Both the position numbers and the translations under genes were made by a program. From Burkholderia sp. (lineage in GTDB: Bacteria; Pseudomonadota; Gammaproteobacteria; Burkholderiales; Burkholderiaceae): a DNA stretch of 64,000 nucleotides. Below, piece after piece: positions 1 to 10,645 of the stretch. Location: contig NZ_JAHACR010000001.1 in assembly GCF_018375725.1 (NCBI RefSeq), forward strand, positions 55,708 through 119,707, written 5' to 3'. The notes beneath the pieces are model-generated. The model searched no databases. It was not told where the DNA came from and was given only the letters and a program-made list of their open reading frames with translations. Position 1 is the stretch's first letter. The number at the start of each line of letters is the position of its first letter.

Positions 1-666
1 ATGACTGATGGGTACGAGCTCTACAACGGAATCGCCCACGATCACCAGCTCGTGCATCTCGGATGCTGGGCACACGTGCGCCGCGGCTTCATCAAGGCCG
101 AGGAGTCGGTGCCGAAGGCTGCACGCTCGCCGGATCTGCTGGCCACGCGCTTCGTCGTGCTGATCGGCAAGCTGTTCGCGGCCGAGGCGCGCAGCGCGAA
201 GTGGAAACCCGAATGTCGGCGGCGACTGCGTGCGCGATACAGCACCCGCGTGCTCGGCATCATCGAGCGCATGCTGGTCGAGCATCTACCGGGCGTCGTG
301 CCGTCGAGTCTGCTCGGCAAGGCATTGCAGTATCTAAGCGGACAGTGGCCCAAACTGGTTCGCTACGTCGAAAACGGTACCTGGCCGATCTCGAACAACC
401 TGTGCGAGAACGCGATCCGACCGTTCGTCGTCGGACGCAAGGGCTGGCTGTTCTCCGATACGGTAGCCGGCGCACAGGCCAGCGCCAATCTCTACTCACT
501 GGTCGAGACCTGCAAGGCGAATGGCATCGACCCATACCGCTATCTCGTCTGGCTGTTTGCTAATCTGCCGCACGCTTCAACCGCTGACAGCTACGCGGCC
601 CTGCTGCCTTGGGCGTCACCATACAATAACCAACCGACTGGCGAGCCACCGAGTACGAGCCCTTAG
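1..666 (+). CDS. tnpC: IS66 family transposase (TnpC), C-terminal part, cut by the window edge
   Basis: This is the C-terminal part of an IS66-type DDE transposase. It opens inside the catalytic core ([10 protein letters not shown]) and holds the conserved [10 protein letters not shown] stretch, the region around [21 protein letters not shown] with the catalytic Glu, and the usual C-terminal [21 protein letters not shown] helix. The first base of the window is in frame, so the N-terminal half lies outside. The tail after ALLPW is longer and unlike the common family ending. The stop lies directly against the stop of the convergent nucleotidyltransferase ORF, and I see no IS66 terminal inverted repeat, so the element is probably truncated here. 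Family is confident; activity is unlikely to be judged from this part. Confidence 0.9.
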   Translation: MTDGYELYNGIAHDHQLVHLGCWAHVRRGFIKAEESVPKAARSPDLLATRFVVLIGKLFAAEARSAKWKPECRRRLRARYSTRVLGIIERMLVEHLPGVVPSSLLGKALQYLSGQWPKLVRYVENGTWPISNNLCENAIRPFVVGRKGWLFSDTVAGAQASANLYSLVETCKANGIDPYRYLVWLFANLPHASTADSYAALLPWASPYNNQPTGEPPSTSP

Positions 667-1667
667 CAGTGAACGATGGTCACGCGAGGCCAGCGATTGC
701 GATACTGCTTCTCTTGTACCCGCTGCCGATACGTCGCGACACTGACTCGCTCGGGATTCCGACGAACCACCATGGCGAACAAATCATCCAGCCCATACGG
801 TGCAAGAACCTTGATCGTGTCATCAGGAAGTAGAGTCAACCCGACTGCGGTTGCATACTCTGGCCACGACGCGACGGCGGCCTCCAGCGACTTCAATGGT
901 GGCACGGCGTAACCAAAAGCCGCCTCGAACCAGGTATGAACGGCGGCTTGATTGGTGACCTCCCATGGCAATTGGGGGTGCATCCTGCTTAGATGAGACT
1001 GAAACGTTGCGTCGCGCTCTGCAGAAAGATCAGCGCCATCAAAGTACGCAACATCGACGTCACGCAATGCTGACGATGTCTCCAATCCATGCAAAGAGTC
1101 CCAGACGAGGTTCCGTACGGCACCAGCACCAATGCACCAGGAGGGTAGATTCAGGGACCGGACTGCAACCAGTGCAGGCCAAAACCATGAAGACTCTCGC
1201 GCAAGGGCAACGAGGTGTGCTTCGAAATCAGTTGATGGCATGGGCGAAGAGTCCGCTGGGTAGAGGCGACGATCTGCCGCTGAGCAAACTCGCCGCTCAC
1301 GGCAAGTCGATCTTAACCGAGTGTGACGCAGATGGAGGAGAGAGGCGTCCTTTACCGACCGCTTACCTTGCAGCGAACGAATTTTCTGTTCCAGTTGCAG
1401 CTTTTTCTCGAACGCATAGCGACGGATATCCTGGCAATGGGAATCAGTCCGGCTCGTGAGTGCGAGCAATTCCCGGATATCCCAGAGCGATAACCCGCAG
1501 TGCTGGGCATGCTTGATGAAATGCAAGCGGCGCACCGCCTGGTCGTCGTAAAAACGGTAACCGTTCCCGCTTCTCCCGACAGGCGCCAACAGCCCCTCTT
1601 TCTCATAGTAGCGAACCGTGTCGATGCTCACGTGAGCCTGCGCGGCGACTTTGCCGATGGTCAGCAT
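663..1667 (-). CDS. Fused ORF: MerR-type DNA-binding fragment joined to a nucleotidyltransferase-family protein
   Basis: One open frame of 334 codons encodes two unrelated parts. Residues 1-101 are a MerR-family winged helix ([24 protein letters not shown]) with the start of the dimerisation helix and a single Cys at residue 78. It breaks off where a MerR protein would normally continue for 30-40 more residues. Residues 143-334 look like the COG3575/DUF925 nucleotidyltransferase family ([29 protein letters not shown]). An internal ATG at 1241 would give that protein alone as 192 residues, a normal size for the family. The junction of about 40 residues is arginine-rich and looks like translated non-coding DNA. 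I infer a deletion that fused a truncated merR-like gene to an intact nucleotidyltransferase gene; both transcript forms are possible. Confidence 0.7.
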   Translation of the reverse strand: MLTIGKVAAQAHVSIDTVRYYEKEGLLAPVGRSGNGYRFYDDQAVRRLHFIKHAQHCGLSLWDIRELLALTSRTDSHCQDIRRYAFEKKLQLEQKIRSLQGKRSVKDASLLHLRHTRLRSTCRERRVCSAADRRLYPADSSPMPSTDFEAHLVALARESSWFWPALVAVRSLNLPSWCIGAGAVRNLVWDSLHGLETSSALRDVDVAYFDGADLSAERDATFQSHLSRMHPQLPWEVTNQAAVHTWFEAAFGYAVPPLKSLEAAVASWPEYATAVGLTLLPDDTIKVLAPYGLDDLFAMVVRRNPERVSVATYRQRVQEKQYRNRWPRVTIVHC

Positions 1668-1700
1668 GGTGGTTCTCCCGTCTCAGGGCGGCGCACACTG

Positions 1701-2870
1701 CTAAGCTGGGGTGTCAGCTTCACGATCAGCCTCCGCGGCCCAGTGAGCATCGATCTTTTCGGTCCGGTCCGTCGGTCGCAGGTGGTCGTCAGTGCCCCCG
1801 CACCCTGCAAGCGTCTCCGCGAAGGAGTGGGACAGCTCACCGTCCGCCCGCCAGCTCGTGAGGCGAGGCCAGGACGGCGGGCCGGCCTCCGGGCGAGCGT
1901 GACTGCCGAGCGGATCTCGCGGCGGGGTTGCTTGTGCCTGCATAGCAGCGACACGTAAAGCGGGATATGCGCCCGCTGGCTGCAACGCGAATTGCTCAAT
2001 CAGGTGATCGATGAACGTGCGCACTTTTGCCGGCAGGTAATGCCGACTCGGATAGGCGATGTGCACGTCCACACACGGCAGTTGGTACTCGGGCAGCAGA
2101 CTGACAAGTCGTCCGCTCGCGATGTCGCGTTCGATCAGATAGCTCGGCAGGATTGCGATGCCGTGGCCGAGTAGCGCCAGTTGTCGCAGCATCTCGGCGT
2201 TGTTCGCGAACGCCACATTGGTCGGACGCACCCGAACCGCTTCGCCGCCCGGGGCGGTGAAGATGTATGCGTCTCCGCCCTGATCGGCCGGCAGCGACAG
2301 ACACTGATGCTCGAGCAGCTGTTCCGGCCGCTGCGGCACACCATGCCGTTCGAGGTAACCGGGTGTCGCACACACGGCGATGCATCCGCTCGTCAATCGC
2401 CGCATCACGACACTGGCACTGCGCACGCGCTCCGCGATCACGATCCCGACGTCGAAGCCTTCTTCGACCATATTGACCTCGCGGTCGACCAGGGTCACAT
2501 TGGGCACGACCCTCGGATAGCGCTGTGCGTAGGCATGCAGCGCAGGCGCGAGGTTATTCAGGCCGAACACGACCGGGGCGACGATCCGCAACGTGCCGAC
2601 GGGCTCGTGGTTGCGGGCAACGAGGCTGTGCTCCAGCTCGTCGAGATCGTCGAGAATCTGCGTTGCCCGCTCCAGGTACACCTGGCCGGACTCGGTCAGC
2701 GACAGCGAGCGAGTGGTGCGGTTCAGAAGCCGCGCGCCAAGGCTTCGTTCAAGCTCGGCGATATGCCGGGTCACGACGGAATTCCCCATCTCCAGCGCTA
2801 TGGCGGCCTTGCAGAAACTGCCAAGCTCCGCGACCTTAATGAAGACGCGCATCGACTGTAAACGATCCAT
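1701..2870 (-). CDS. LysR-family transcriptional regulator with an abnormal C-terminal extension
   Basis: The N-terminal winged helix-turn-helix (residues about 1-60, MDRLQSMRVFIKVAELGSF, SVVTRHIAELERSLGARLLNRTTR) and the following periplasmic-binding-protein-like effector domain are typical of the LysR group that contains DsdC/CrgA-like regulators. LysR proteins usually end near residue 300-310, and the recognisable domain here ends near ALQPAGAYPA. About 80 further residues rich in Pro, Arg and Ala look like read-through into DNA beyond the original stop, so the 3' end may be altered by a rearrangement. The effector and target genes are unknown. The gene points toward the fused MerR ORF, and no obvious target is divergent from it. 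Confidence 0.85.
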   Translation of the reverse strand: MDRLQSMRVFIKVAELGSFCKAAIALEMGNSVVTRHIAELERSLGARLLNRTTRSLSLTESGQVYLERATQILDDLDELEHSLVARNHEPVGTLRIVAPVVFGLNNLAPALHAYAQRYPRVVPNVTLVDREVNMVEEGFDVGIVIAERVRSASVVMRRLTSGCIAVCATPGYLERHGVPQRPEQLLEHQCLSLPADQGGDAYIFTAPGGEAVRVRPTNVAFANNAEMLRQLALLGHGIAILPSYLIERDIASGRLVSLLPEYQLPCVDVHIAYPSRHYLPAKVRTFIDHLIEQFALQPAGAYPALRVAAMQAQATPPRDPLGSHARPEAGPPSWPRLTSWRADGELSHSFAETLAGCGGTDDHLRPTDRTEKIDAHWAAEADREADTPA

Positions 2871-3053
2871 GGATCACTCCCGCGTCAATCGACGTTGGTG
2901 GTTGCACTGCGCATGTGAGTGCTGCCGCGCAAGAGGGAGCGCCGTTCATCGCGGCCGGTGCCCCGCTCGCGCTGAATCTCCTCACTCTGCCTTGATGCTA
3001 GACCCTGGTGCTAACTCCAGAGTCAAGCAGAACTGGCGTGGCATCCCGATTCC

Positions 3054-3923
3054 TCACGATGACGCGCTTCGGTCGGTCAAAGGAAGCTGTTCAAGAGCAC
3101 GGCGTGTCTGGCGGTAAGCGACCTCGATCAGCTCCACGCTGTGCCGGAAATCCAGCAGGTCGATCTCGTCGGTGAGCTGCGGACGCACCACGAAGACCTC
3201 GAGTCGGCCGTGAAAATGTTCGCGTTCGGCGGCGTATTTTCCGGCGAGCGCAATCGAAAAGCTGCGCATCAGAATATCCGCCCAGCCGCGCGGCGGTCGC
3301 GGACAACGCTGCGCACAGGCGCACTCGATCAGATAGACGGCTCGGGCGCCGAGTGCTTCGGCTTTCGCGAATGGCACATCGTTCGCGAGGCCGCCATCGA
3401 CGTGCGGCCGACCGCCTAGTTCGACGGGGGGAAAGATGCCGGGCAGGCTCATCGAGGCGATCAGGGGCTCAATCAGATCCCCCTGTCCGGACCAGTAGCA
3501 CGCGGAACCCGACTGCAGATCGGTGGTGACGATCGTGAGCGGGATCGCGAGCTGCTCGAATCGCGTGGCCGGCAAGGTTCGGCGCAGCATGGCCCGTAGC
3601 GGGTCGAGCCCGAGCAGGCCCGCGCTGCGGCCCCCATGGCGCAGCCAGTCCCAGTTCAGGGACACGGCCTGACGCAACCGGAACTCGCGCCACAGTTCGA
3701 TAAGCCGGGGTGCCGCGATGCCGCCGGCGATATACGCGCCGTTCAGCGCCCCGATCGAGCTGCCGAGCACCATGTCTGCGCGCACGCCGCATTCAGTCAA
3801 GGCCTGGTAGAACCCCACCTCCATGGCGCCCCGGCTGCCCCCGCCGCACAGCAGCAAGGCCTTGCGCCCCGGACCAATACCGGCTAACGGTGGTTCCGTT
3901 GCGAGCCCTGCGTGCATTGTCAT
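3054..3923 (-). CDS. Patatin-like phospholipase family protein
   Basis: A patatin-type acyl hydrolase. The oxyanion motif LLCGGGSRGAMEVGFYQAL is followed by the nucleophile elbow GSSIGALNGAY (GxSxG), and the catalytic Asp lies in VDGGLANDVPF (DGG). Ser-Asp dyad enzymes of this family cleave acyl chains from phospholipids or other lipids. I chose the ATG at 3923, which has GAGG six bases upstream on the minus strand, rather than the TTG further up. The gene follows another patatin-like gene with only 14 bases between them and lies in the same direction as the mer operon. No signal peptide is seen, so it probably acts in the cytoplasm. Its substrate is unknown. Confidence 0.87.
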   Translation of the reverse strand: MTMHAGLATEPPLAGIGPGRKALLLCGGGSRGAMEVGFYQALTECGVRADMVLGSSIGALNGAYIAGGIAAPRLIELWREFRLRQAVSLNWDWLRHGGRSAGLLGLDPLRAMLRRTLPATRFEQLAIPLTIVTTDLQSGSACYWSGQGDLIEPLIASMSLPGIFPPVELGGRPHVDGGLANDVPFAKAEALGARAVYLIECACAQRCPRPPRGWADILMRSFSIALAGKYAAEREHFHGRLEVFVVRPQLTDEIDLLDFRHSVELIEVAYRQTRRALEQLPLTDRSASS

Positions 3924-3937
3924 GGGACGCCTCAATT

Positions 3938-4993
3938 TCAGTCGATCGAGTCCGAAGGTGCTGGCCGTTCACGCGACGAGCTGGCGCGAGCCGCCACCGG
4001 CCGCCAGGCCGATAGTTCAAGTGTGGTCCTGCACCCCAGGTCGGCGAAGTGCTCTGTGAGCCAGCGCCCGGCGGCTTCCCGGCCGGAATCGCGCAGCCGG
4101 GCAAGGAACGCCGGGTGCGTGTCGAGCTTGGTGCGACTGCCAAGGTCTCTGAACACCTCCTCGGCGGCTATGCGATGAAAATACACGCACCGATATCTCG
4201 GGTCCTTCACCACGCCGGCCGCGATCAGCCGCGTGATGCCCGCGATCGCGCGGATCTCTCGCATCAGGCTGGCGTTGAAGCTGATTTCGTTGACTCGGCT
4301 TGCGATCTCCTGCGCGGTGCGCGGCACCGCGTCGCGCCGGAACGGATCGACCTGTACCAGCACGATATCGGCAAAGTCCGTACAGCCGTCAACGAGCGGC
4401 TCGAGCACCGGGTTCCCCAGAAAGCCGCCATCCCAGTAGTACTCGCCGTCGACCGCGACAGCCGGATAGATCTGCGGCAGGCAGGCCGAAGCCAGCAGCA
4501 CCTCGACGGAGAGCTCCGCGCCGGTGAAGAGACGCAGGTTGTTGGTCCGCACGTTGGTGGCCGAGACGTACAACCGGATCTTCTGACAGCGCCTGACACA
4601 CGCGAAGTCGATCGTCTGGGACAGCACCTCCCGGAGCGGATTGAAGTTGAACGGGTTGAGCTGATAGGGCGAGAACGCCTGGCTGATCCAGTCCCACCAC
4701 TGCGCGACGGGTGACCAGTCCGGTCCCAGCGGATTCAGGGGCCCCGATCGATAAGGGCTGAAGGTGCCGGCCCTGGCCATCGCGGTCCAGAACCGGGAGA
4801 GCGCCTCCCTTGCGCCCGGGGCCCCGCCTTTTTCAAAGCCGTCGGCCAGGACGGCGGCGTTCATCGCGCCCGCGCTGGTGCCGCTAATGCTTTCGATGAC
4901 GAGCCGCTCGTCTTCGAGCAGGCGGTCGAGCACGCCCCAGGTGAAGGCCCCGTGGGACCCGCCCCCCTGCAGGGCGAGCGCAATTTTTTTCAT
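3938..4993 (-). CDS. Patatin-like phospholipase family protein (second copy, diverged)
   Basis: Starts MKKIALALQGGGSHGAFTWG, the patatin glycine-rich oxyanion loop. It continues with GTSAGAMNAAVLADG (nucleophile elbow GxSxG) and YYWDGGFLGNPVLEPL (catalytic Asp in DGG). It differs clearly from the gene just downstream, so the two are not a recent tandem duplication. It is similar in length and form to patatin-like proteins of proteobacteria that also carry polyhydroxybutyrate or phospholipid functions. The ATG at 4993 sits directly on the conserved motif; an upstream in-frame ATG at 5011 would add six residues. It lies 36 bases downstream of the small DUF3330 gene at the end of the mercury operon, so cotranscription is plausible, though a role in mercury resistance is not shown. 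Confidence 0.87.
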   Translation of the reverse strand: MKKIALALQGGGSHGAFTWGVLDRLLEDERLVIESISGTSAGAMNAAVLADGFEKGGAPGAREALSRFWTAMARAGTFSPYRSGPLNPLGPDWSPVAQWWDWISQAFSPYQLNPFNFNPLREVLSQTIDFACVRRCQKIRLYVSATNVRTNNLRLFTGAELSVEVLLASACLPQIYPAVAVDGEYYWDGGFLGNPVLEPLVDGCTDFADIVLVQVDPFRRDAVPRTAQEIASRVNEISFNASLMREIRAIAGITRLIAAGVVKDPRYRCVYFHRIAAEEVFRDLGSRTKLDTHPAFLARLRDSGREAAGRWLTEHFADLGCRTTLELSAWRPVAARASSSRERPAPSDSID

Positions 4994-5029
4994 GGATCGA
5001 TGGCGCACCATCCGTCCTCTCCCGCGGCG

Positions 5030-5248
5030 CTATGCTTTGGACACGCCGCCACTACCCACAGCGTCGCGCCCATTTCCGGACAGGAGCCGGGGGCGGTCAT
5101 GTGCGGCGCGTTCGGTGAACCGGCGATAACAGTCCAGTCCGCAGAAATGCATGACGTAGTCGGCTCCCTCCGGCGTGAATGCCGCATCGAGCGGGATCTC
5201 CCTGCAACAGACGCCGCAATCAACGGTGCTTGCGTTGCCAGTCTTCAT
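5030..5248 (-). CDS. DUF3330 domain protein of mercury-resistance operons
   Basis: A 72-residue protein, [24 protein letters not shown] and onward, with Cys at CGVCC and the [10 protein letters not shown] motif, resembling the small cysteine-rich DUF3330 proteins often found after merE or near merP. The Cys-x2-Cys plus Cys-x3-Cys pattern suggests metal binding. I placed the start at the ATG at 5248, which has AGGGATTCG upstream; the longer frame up to 5329 has no family similarity in its first 27 residues. It is the first gene after merE and reads in the operon direction. Its role in mercury resistance has not, to my knowledge, been defined. Confidence 0.75.
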   Translation of the reverse strand: MKTGNASTVDCGVCCREIPLDAAFTPEGADYVMHFCGLDCYRRFTERAAHDRPRLLSGNGRDAVGSGGVSKA

Positions 5249-5333
5249 GATCGAATCCCTCCTTCGCCCGCGTCGCCTGAGGCAGGCCACCGAGCGCCCG
5301 ATTGACAGGCCAGTGGTCCAGGGCCGCAACCGC

Positions 5334-5567
5334 CTATGGAAGCTGGCGTGCCCGCCCCAGCGCGTTCAGCAGCGCGAAGACAAACAGCGCGAGCAGTACG
5401 AGCAGGGCAATGCCTTCGTGTTCGGTGACAAACGCCCCGACCATCGTCCCGGACAGCAGCGCGATGAGAATGGGCAGGTGGCACGGGCAGGTCAGGACGG
5501 CCAACGTTCCCCACATCCAGGTACGCCAGCGTGGGCGAGGCGATGCAGTTGGATCAGGACTACGCAT
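5334..5567 (-). CDS. merE: Mercury transporter MerE
   Basis: A 77-residue inner-membrane protein with two hydrophobic segments (about residues 18-42 and 49-70) and the Cys pair in [17 protein letters not shown] (Cys27, Cys29) that marks MerE. MerE is known as a broad transporter for Hg(II) and methylmercury. The start codon overlaps the end of merD by eight bases, as in Tn21-type operons, so translation is probably coupled. Family length is normal. Being next to merB fits an operon that handles organic mercury. Confidence 0.92.
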   Translation of the reverse strand: MRSPDPTASPRPRWRTWMWGTLAVLTCPCHLPILIALLSGTMVGAFVTEHEGIALLVLLALFVFALLNALGRARQLP

Positions 5568-5931
5568 GATGGCTCTCCAGTTCGGTCGCGGATCGCGCGG
5601 CGCGGATCATCCCGGCAAGTTGCTGGTCGAGTGCCTCCAGGCCTGCACGCCGCGCGACAATCAACGACCGCAGGTGCGCCAGGGATTCGACGGCGGCGTC
5701 GCTCCCTGTGTCGAGTTCGCGACACAGCCGGATCAGGTCGTTCAGGCCGATGCCGGCCTCGAATGCCGCGCGCACAAAACGCAGGCGCGTCAACGACTGG
5801 GCGTCATAGAGGCCGTACCCGCTCGCAGTGCGCTGTGCAGGGCGGAGCAGCCCGCGCAACACATAGTCGCGCACGACATGGATGCTGACGCCAGCCTCGC
5901 TGGCGAGATGGGAGATGGTGTAGGCATTCAT
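5560..5931 (-). CDS. merD: Mercury operon coregulator MerD
   Basis: A 123-residue MerR-superfamily protein. It starts [29 protein letters not shown], with the MerD-specific DYVLRGLL where MerR has RFYQRKGLL. It lacks the three mercury-binding cysteines of MerR, as expected. MerD binds the mer operator weakly and is thought to displace activated MerR when mercury has been consumed. The ATG at 5931 overlaps the merB stop (ATGA), and its stop overlaps merE. A much longer upstream-extended frame to 6279 is only an out-of-frame reading of merB. Confidence 0.93.
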   Translation of the reverse strand: MNAYTISHLASEAGVSIHVVRDYVLRGLLRPAQRTASGYGLYDAQSLTRLRFVRAAFEAGIGLNDLIRLCRELDTGSDAAVESLAHLRSLIVARRAGLEALDQQLAGMIRAARSATELESHHA

Positions 5932-6569
5932 GATGATTCGACTCCCGCATGCCCGAGCAGCTGGTTCCCGACCGCCCGCCCGAATTGAAAGGCTTCGTCG
6001 ACGCTCATGAGCAGCTCGGCTTCTCCGGTCTGCGAGATCCACCGCTCGCCTGCCGGACGAGAGGCGAAGAAATGCACACAGCAGCAGAACGCCTGGCGAA
6101 TGCTGGCCGTGGTGTGCGGACGCCGCAGTGAGATGACCGCACCCGGCGGCTCGATTCCCGTGACGCGCTCGGGGGTCACGACGAGGGACACCGGCCTGCC
6201 GGTTGCCGGGCAACTCGACGCCACGCGAGCGCGCTTGCCGATCATCGCCGGGAACATCAGGGCGTCCAGCGCGCACCACACGTACAGCCGGTGGCCATCG
6301 ACCTCGAACGTGTGCGGTGTCTCGCGAAGCGTGATGCCGTAGCCGGCTATATGGCCCCGATCGTCGTACTCGATATCGGGCATCCCGTCGAGCATCGCAT
6401 TCACGCGCCCCGCCGACCAGCCGAGCGCGGTGGACAGGGTCTGCCGCGATACCGCCGTCCCTTTCGCGAGTTCACGAAGCAGCACAACAAAAAGCTGGGC
6501 AAACCCCTCCCGGCGATTGACCATCGCGAGTCCGTCGACAATCTCCGAGACGTAATTGGCGGTGTTCAT
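5928..6569 (-). CDS. merB: Organomercurial lyase MerB
   Basis: Alkylmercury lyase, 213 residues, which cleaves the carbon-mercury bond and hands Hg(II) to MerA. The catalytic set is visible: Cys99 and Asp102 in [12 protein letters not shown], the structural Cys120 (ASSCPATG) and Cys162 in [13 protein letters not shown], corresponding to Cys96, Asp99, Cys117 and Cys159 of the well-studied R831b enzyme. There are three consecutive Cys at 162-164. The N-terminal winged-helix-like part is present. It lies between merA and merD, an order known from pDU1358-type broad-spectrum operons. Its presence predicts resistance to organomercurials as well as inorganic mercury. Confidence 0.95.
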   Translation of the reverse strand: MNTANYVSEIVDGLAMVNRREGFAQLFVVLLRELAKGTAVSRQTLSTALGWSAGRVNAMLDGMPDIEYDDRGHIAGYGITLRETPHTFEVDGHRLYVWCALDALMFPAMIGKRARVASSCPATGRPVSLVVTPERVTGIEPPGAVISLRRPHTTASIRQAFCCCVHFFASRPAGERWISQTGEAELLMSVDEAFQFGRAVGNQLLGHAGVESS

Positions 6570-6637
6570 CCTTTCGCACCTCGCATACTTTGAATGTCAC
6601 TGCTTCGATAATCGGCGTGGGCCTCGTCGCGGGCGGG

Positions 6638-8356
<1,719 letters not shown>

Positions 8357-8782
8357 TCAACCGTGTTTGGGTGGAAGTTCGCAGCCATCGGGGCCGCACC
8401 GGCGAGTTGCTGGGGCGCGGAGATCCCAGATCGACATGCCGACCATAAATACCAGGCCAACGTAGAGCAGCGGCGCGGTCGGCAGGCCATAGAACCGCAT
8501 CAATACCGCGGCGGACAACACCAGCAACGGCCCGATCACGCCCAGTGCCGTACGGTGCCATTGGCGGTGACTGAACCAGCCCAGCCCGTTGGCGAGCAGC
8601 GCCAGCGCCGCGAACAGCGGGATCAGCGTGGTGATGAAAAGTCCCTCCCATCGGGCGAGGAAACCGAGTCCGATCGCCGCCCCCAGGCTGGCGAGGGCGG
8701 GAAAGCACGCGGCACAGCCCATTGCAGAGGCGATACTGCCGAGTACTCCCGCCTTGTCGGCGATGCGTGTAATCAGTCCCAT
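8357..8782 (-). CDS. merC: Mercury transporter MerC
   Basis: Inner-membrane mercury uptake protein of 141 residues with four hydrophobic segments. The metal-binding pair lies in the first segment (AMGCAACFPAL, Cys23 and Cys26) and the second pair near the C-terminus (RRCGPDGCELPP). The conserved GWFSHRQW loop is present. The ATG at 8782 gives the exact family start (MGLITRIADKAG) after a GGGAG box, while the longer frame upstream has no similarity. A second, diverged merC copy lies at 11032-11454. MerC passes Hg(II) from the periplasm toward MerA. Confidence 0.94.
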   Translation of the reverse strand: MGLITRIADKAGVLGSIASAMGCAACFPALASLGAAIGLGFLARWEGLFITTLIPLFAALALLANGLGWFSHRQWHRTALGVIGPLLVLSAAVLMRFYGLPTAPLLYVGLVFMVGMSIWDLRAPATRRCGPDGCELPPKHG

Positions 8783-8807
8783 GATGTCGCTCCCGAGTGT
8801 ATGGCCG

Positions 8808-9083
8808 CTACTGCTTGACGCTGGACGGATAACCGGCGTTCTTCGTCGCGTTGATGAGCGCAGCGACGTTGGTCCTGGCATCGTCATACGTCACCTGGAT
8901 ATCCGTCTCGCCGATCACGGCGATGTCCTTGACGCCATCGACGCGCTTAAGCGCAGCCCGAACGGTGACGGGGCAGGATGCGCAGGTCATGCCGGGCACC
9001 GAGAGCGCCACGGTCTTCATGGCGGCCCAGGCCGGGGCGCTGAGGGTAGCTGCGAGGGCAGCCAGGACAACGAATCGCTTCAT
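8808..9083 (-). CDS. merP: Periplasmic mercury-binding protein MerP
   Basis: A 91-residue protein with an N-terminal signal peptide (residues 1-21, ending APAWAA) and a mature ferredoxin-like HMA fold. The Hg(II)-binding motif is GMTCASC (Cys34, Cys37). The hydrophobic core and the C-terminal TKNAGYPSSVKQ match MerP. It collects Hg(II) in the periplasm and passes it to MerT or MerC. It is 12 bases downstream of merT in the same operon. Confidence 0.96.
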   Translation of the reverse strand: MKRFVVLAALAATLSAPAWAAMKTVALSVPGMTCASCPVTVRAALKRVDGVKDIAVIGETDIQVTYDDARTNVAALINATKNAGYPSSVKQ

Positions 9084-9095
9084 GACAATCTCCTT

Positions 9096-9461
9096 TTAAT
9101 AAAACAGCGGCATGACGTAAGGGAAGCCGAGCGCGATCAGCATCAGGGCAGCGACGACCCAGAAAATGAGCTTGTAGATGGCGCGCACCTGCGGTACCGC
9201 GCACACCTCGCCGGGCTGGCAGGCGTGTGCCGGACGGAAGATGCGGCGTCCGGCAAATAACAGTGCGACGAGCGCCACGCCGAGGAAGACGGGGCGATAC
9301 GGTTCCAGTGCGGTTAGGTTGCCGATCCAGGCACCGCTGACCCCCAGTGCCACGAGCACCAGCGGCCCCAGACAGCAAGTCGAGGCGAGAATGGCGGCGA
9401 GGCCACCGGCCGCGAGCGCACCACGACTGGTCTTCAGTTCGTTTCCGGGTTCCCCCTGCAT
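9096..9461 (-). CDS. merT: Mercuric transport protein MerT
   Basis: First gene of the structural operon. It encodes a 121-residue inner-membrane protein with three hydrophobic segments. Cys29-Cys30 (ASTCCLGPLV) lies in the first segment and Cys81/Cys87 in the cytoplasmic loop (HACQPGEVCAVP). These cysteines relay Hg(II) from MerP across the membrane to MerA. The start at 9461 follows AGGAGACGCCG. Length and cysteine spacing are standard. Confidence 0.96.
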   Translation of the reverse strand: MQGEPGNELKTSRGALAAGGLAAILASTCCLGPLVLVALGVSGAWIGNLTALEPYRPVFLGVALVALLFAGRRIFRPAHACQPGEVCAVPQVRAIYKLIFWVVAALMLIALGFPYVMPLFY

Positions 9462-9496
9462 CGGCGTCTCCTTTCAGATGATTGGACGATGATGTA

Positions 9497-9527
9497 ACCT
9501 TAGTTCCGTAGTCCAGTACGGAGTCAA
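9497..9527 (-). promoter_or_regulatory. PmerT: mer operon promoter and MerR operator
   Basis: On the minus strand TTGACT (-35, 9527-9522) and TAAGGT (-10, 9502-9497) are separated by 19 bases, the over-long spacer of MerR-activated promoters. The spacer carries the dyad GTAC...GTAC-type arms (CCGTACTGGACTACGG). MerR bound there untwists DNA when Hg(II) is present. The divergent merR gene begins six bases from the -35 box, so MerR also controls itself. Confidence 0.93.
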
Positions 9528-9532
9528 GGAGT

Positions 9533-9952
9533 ATGTTCAGCGATCCGCAAAGCCTGACCATTGGGGCCGTTGCCAGGGCGGCCAACGTCAATGTGGAAAC
9601 GATCCGGTTTTATCAGCGCAAGGGGCTGCTGCCCGAGCCGGACAAGCCCTACGGTGGCATTCGCCGCTATGGCCCGGCCGACGTGGCGCGGGTGCGTTTT
9701 GTCAAATCGGCCCAGCGGCTCGGCTTTACGCTGGATGAGGTTGCCGACCTGCTCCGGCTCGAGGACGGCACGCACTGTCATGACGCAAGCAGCCTCGCTG
9801 AACACAAGCTCAGCGATATCCGGGCGCGGCTCGCGGACCTCGCGCGGATGGAATCCGTGTTATCTCAGTTGGTGTGCGCCTGTCATGCGAGCAAAGGCAC
9901 GATTTCCTGCCCGCTGATCGCGTCGCTTCAACATCAGTCGTCGCAAGCCTGA
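9533..9952 (+). CDS. merR: Mercury-responsive regulator MerR
   Basis: Hg(II)-dependent repressor-activator of 139 residues. The N-terminal winged helix is [26 protein letters not shown]. The three Hg(II)-binding residues Cys82, Cys117 and Cys126 are at the same numbers as in Tn501 MerR ([18 protein letters not shown]). It is divergent from merT, with a shared operator between. The tail HQSSQA is short and normal. It should act as a dimer that binds one Hg(II) through Cys of both subunits. Confidence 0.96.
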   Translation: MFSDPQSLTIGAVARAANVNVETIRFYQRKGLLPEPDKPYGGIRRYGPADVARVRFVKSAQRLGFTLDEVADLLRLEDGTHCHDASSLAEHKLSDIRARLADLARMESVLSQLVCACHASKGTISCPLIASLQHQSSQA

Positions 9953-10234
9953 GTAAGGTAGAGTCGATCGAACCCGAGGCCGCTTCCACCTGTCCCGGCA
10001 GGTAGTCGGCCGATGCGTGCTGTAATCACAGCGTGCCGGCACGACGGGCACCCGTCGGCGGGGCGAGGCCGATCTCATGCGGGACCGGCTCGCCGCCACA
10101 TCAGGCGCCGCGACAGACCCGACGCGCGGCTGGCAACATGGGCCGCGTGCTCAATGCGACGCAGGCAAATGCTCATTGCGGCCATGTCGGCTGACCGCCG
10201 GCATAGCCGAATGACGTGCACACGTTGTCGATGG

Positions 10235-10645
10235 TCAATGGCCTCGGTAGAGACCGCACTTTGGATCCATCGAGCATGGCATTGCGCCATGCTGCCACGT
10301 GCCTCGAGCATCCGCCGGCGAGCCGGCCTCGGATTTTTCCGCGGCTTTGCCGCCGTAGGATTCATCCGTTACAGCCGCCGTTCCCGCCTTCGCCGCCCCG
10401 GTGGCCTCCCGTTCCCGTTGCGCGAGCGCCTCATGCCGTTGCTGAACGATACGCTCGGCAGCCCGAATATCGGCCGGGTAATAGGGATCATTAGCGCGCC
10501 CCGGCTGGTAGCCGGCCTGCTCCAGCTCGATGAGTTCAGCGCGCACTTGCGCGCGTGTCACGGGGCCGCTCGATTGTTGCGCGAATGTCATGGCCGGGAC
10601 GGCCAGGAGCGATGCCGCGACTGCTGCATGGATCAGCGATTTCAT
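10235..10645 (-). CDS. DUF4148 domain-containing exported protein
   Basis: A 136-residue small protein of a family abundant in Burkholderiaceae. It has a signal peptide (MKSLIHAAVAASLLAVPAMTFAQ). Then comes the DUF4148 core: VTRAQVRAELIELEQAGYQPG, a DPYYPADIRAAERIV segment and a Gln/Glu-rich helix. The ATG at 10645 gives the best signal peptide; an upstream start would add five residues. Function is unknown and the protein is probably periplasmic. It separates the complete mer operon from the remnant of a second one. Confidence 0.82.
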   Translation of the reverse strand: MKSLIHAAVAASLLAVPAMTFAQQSSGPVTRAQVRAELIELEQAGYQPGRANDPYYPADIRAAERIVQQRHEALAQREREATGAAKAGTAAVTDESYGGKAAEKSEAGSPADARGTWQHGAMPCSMDPKCGLYRGH

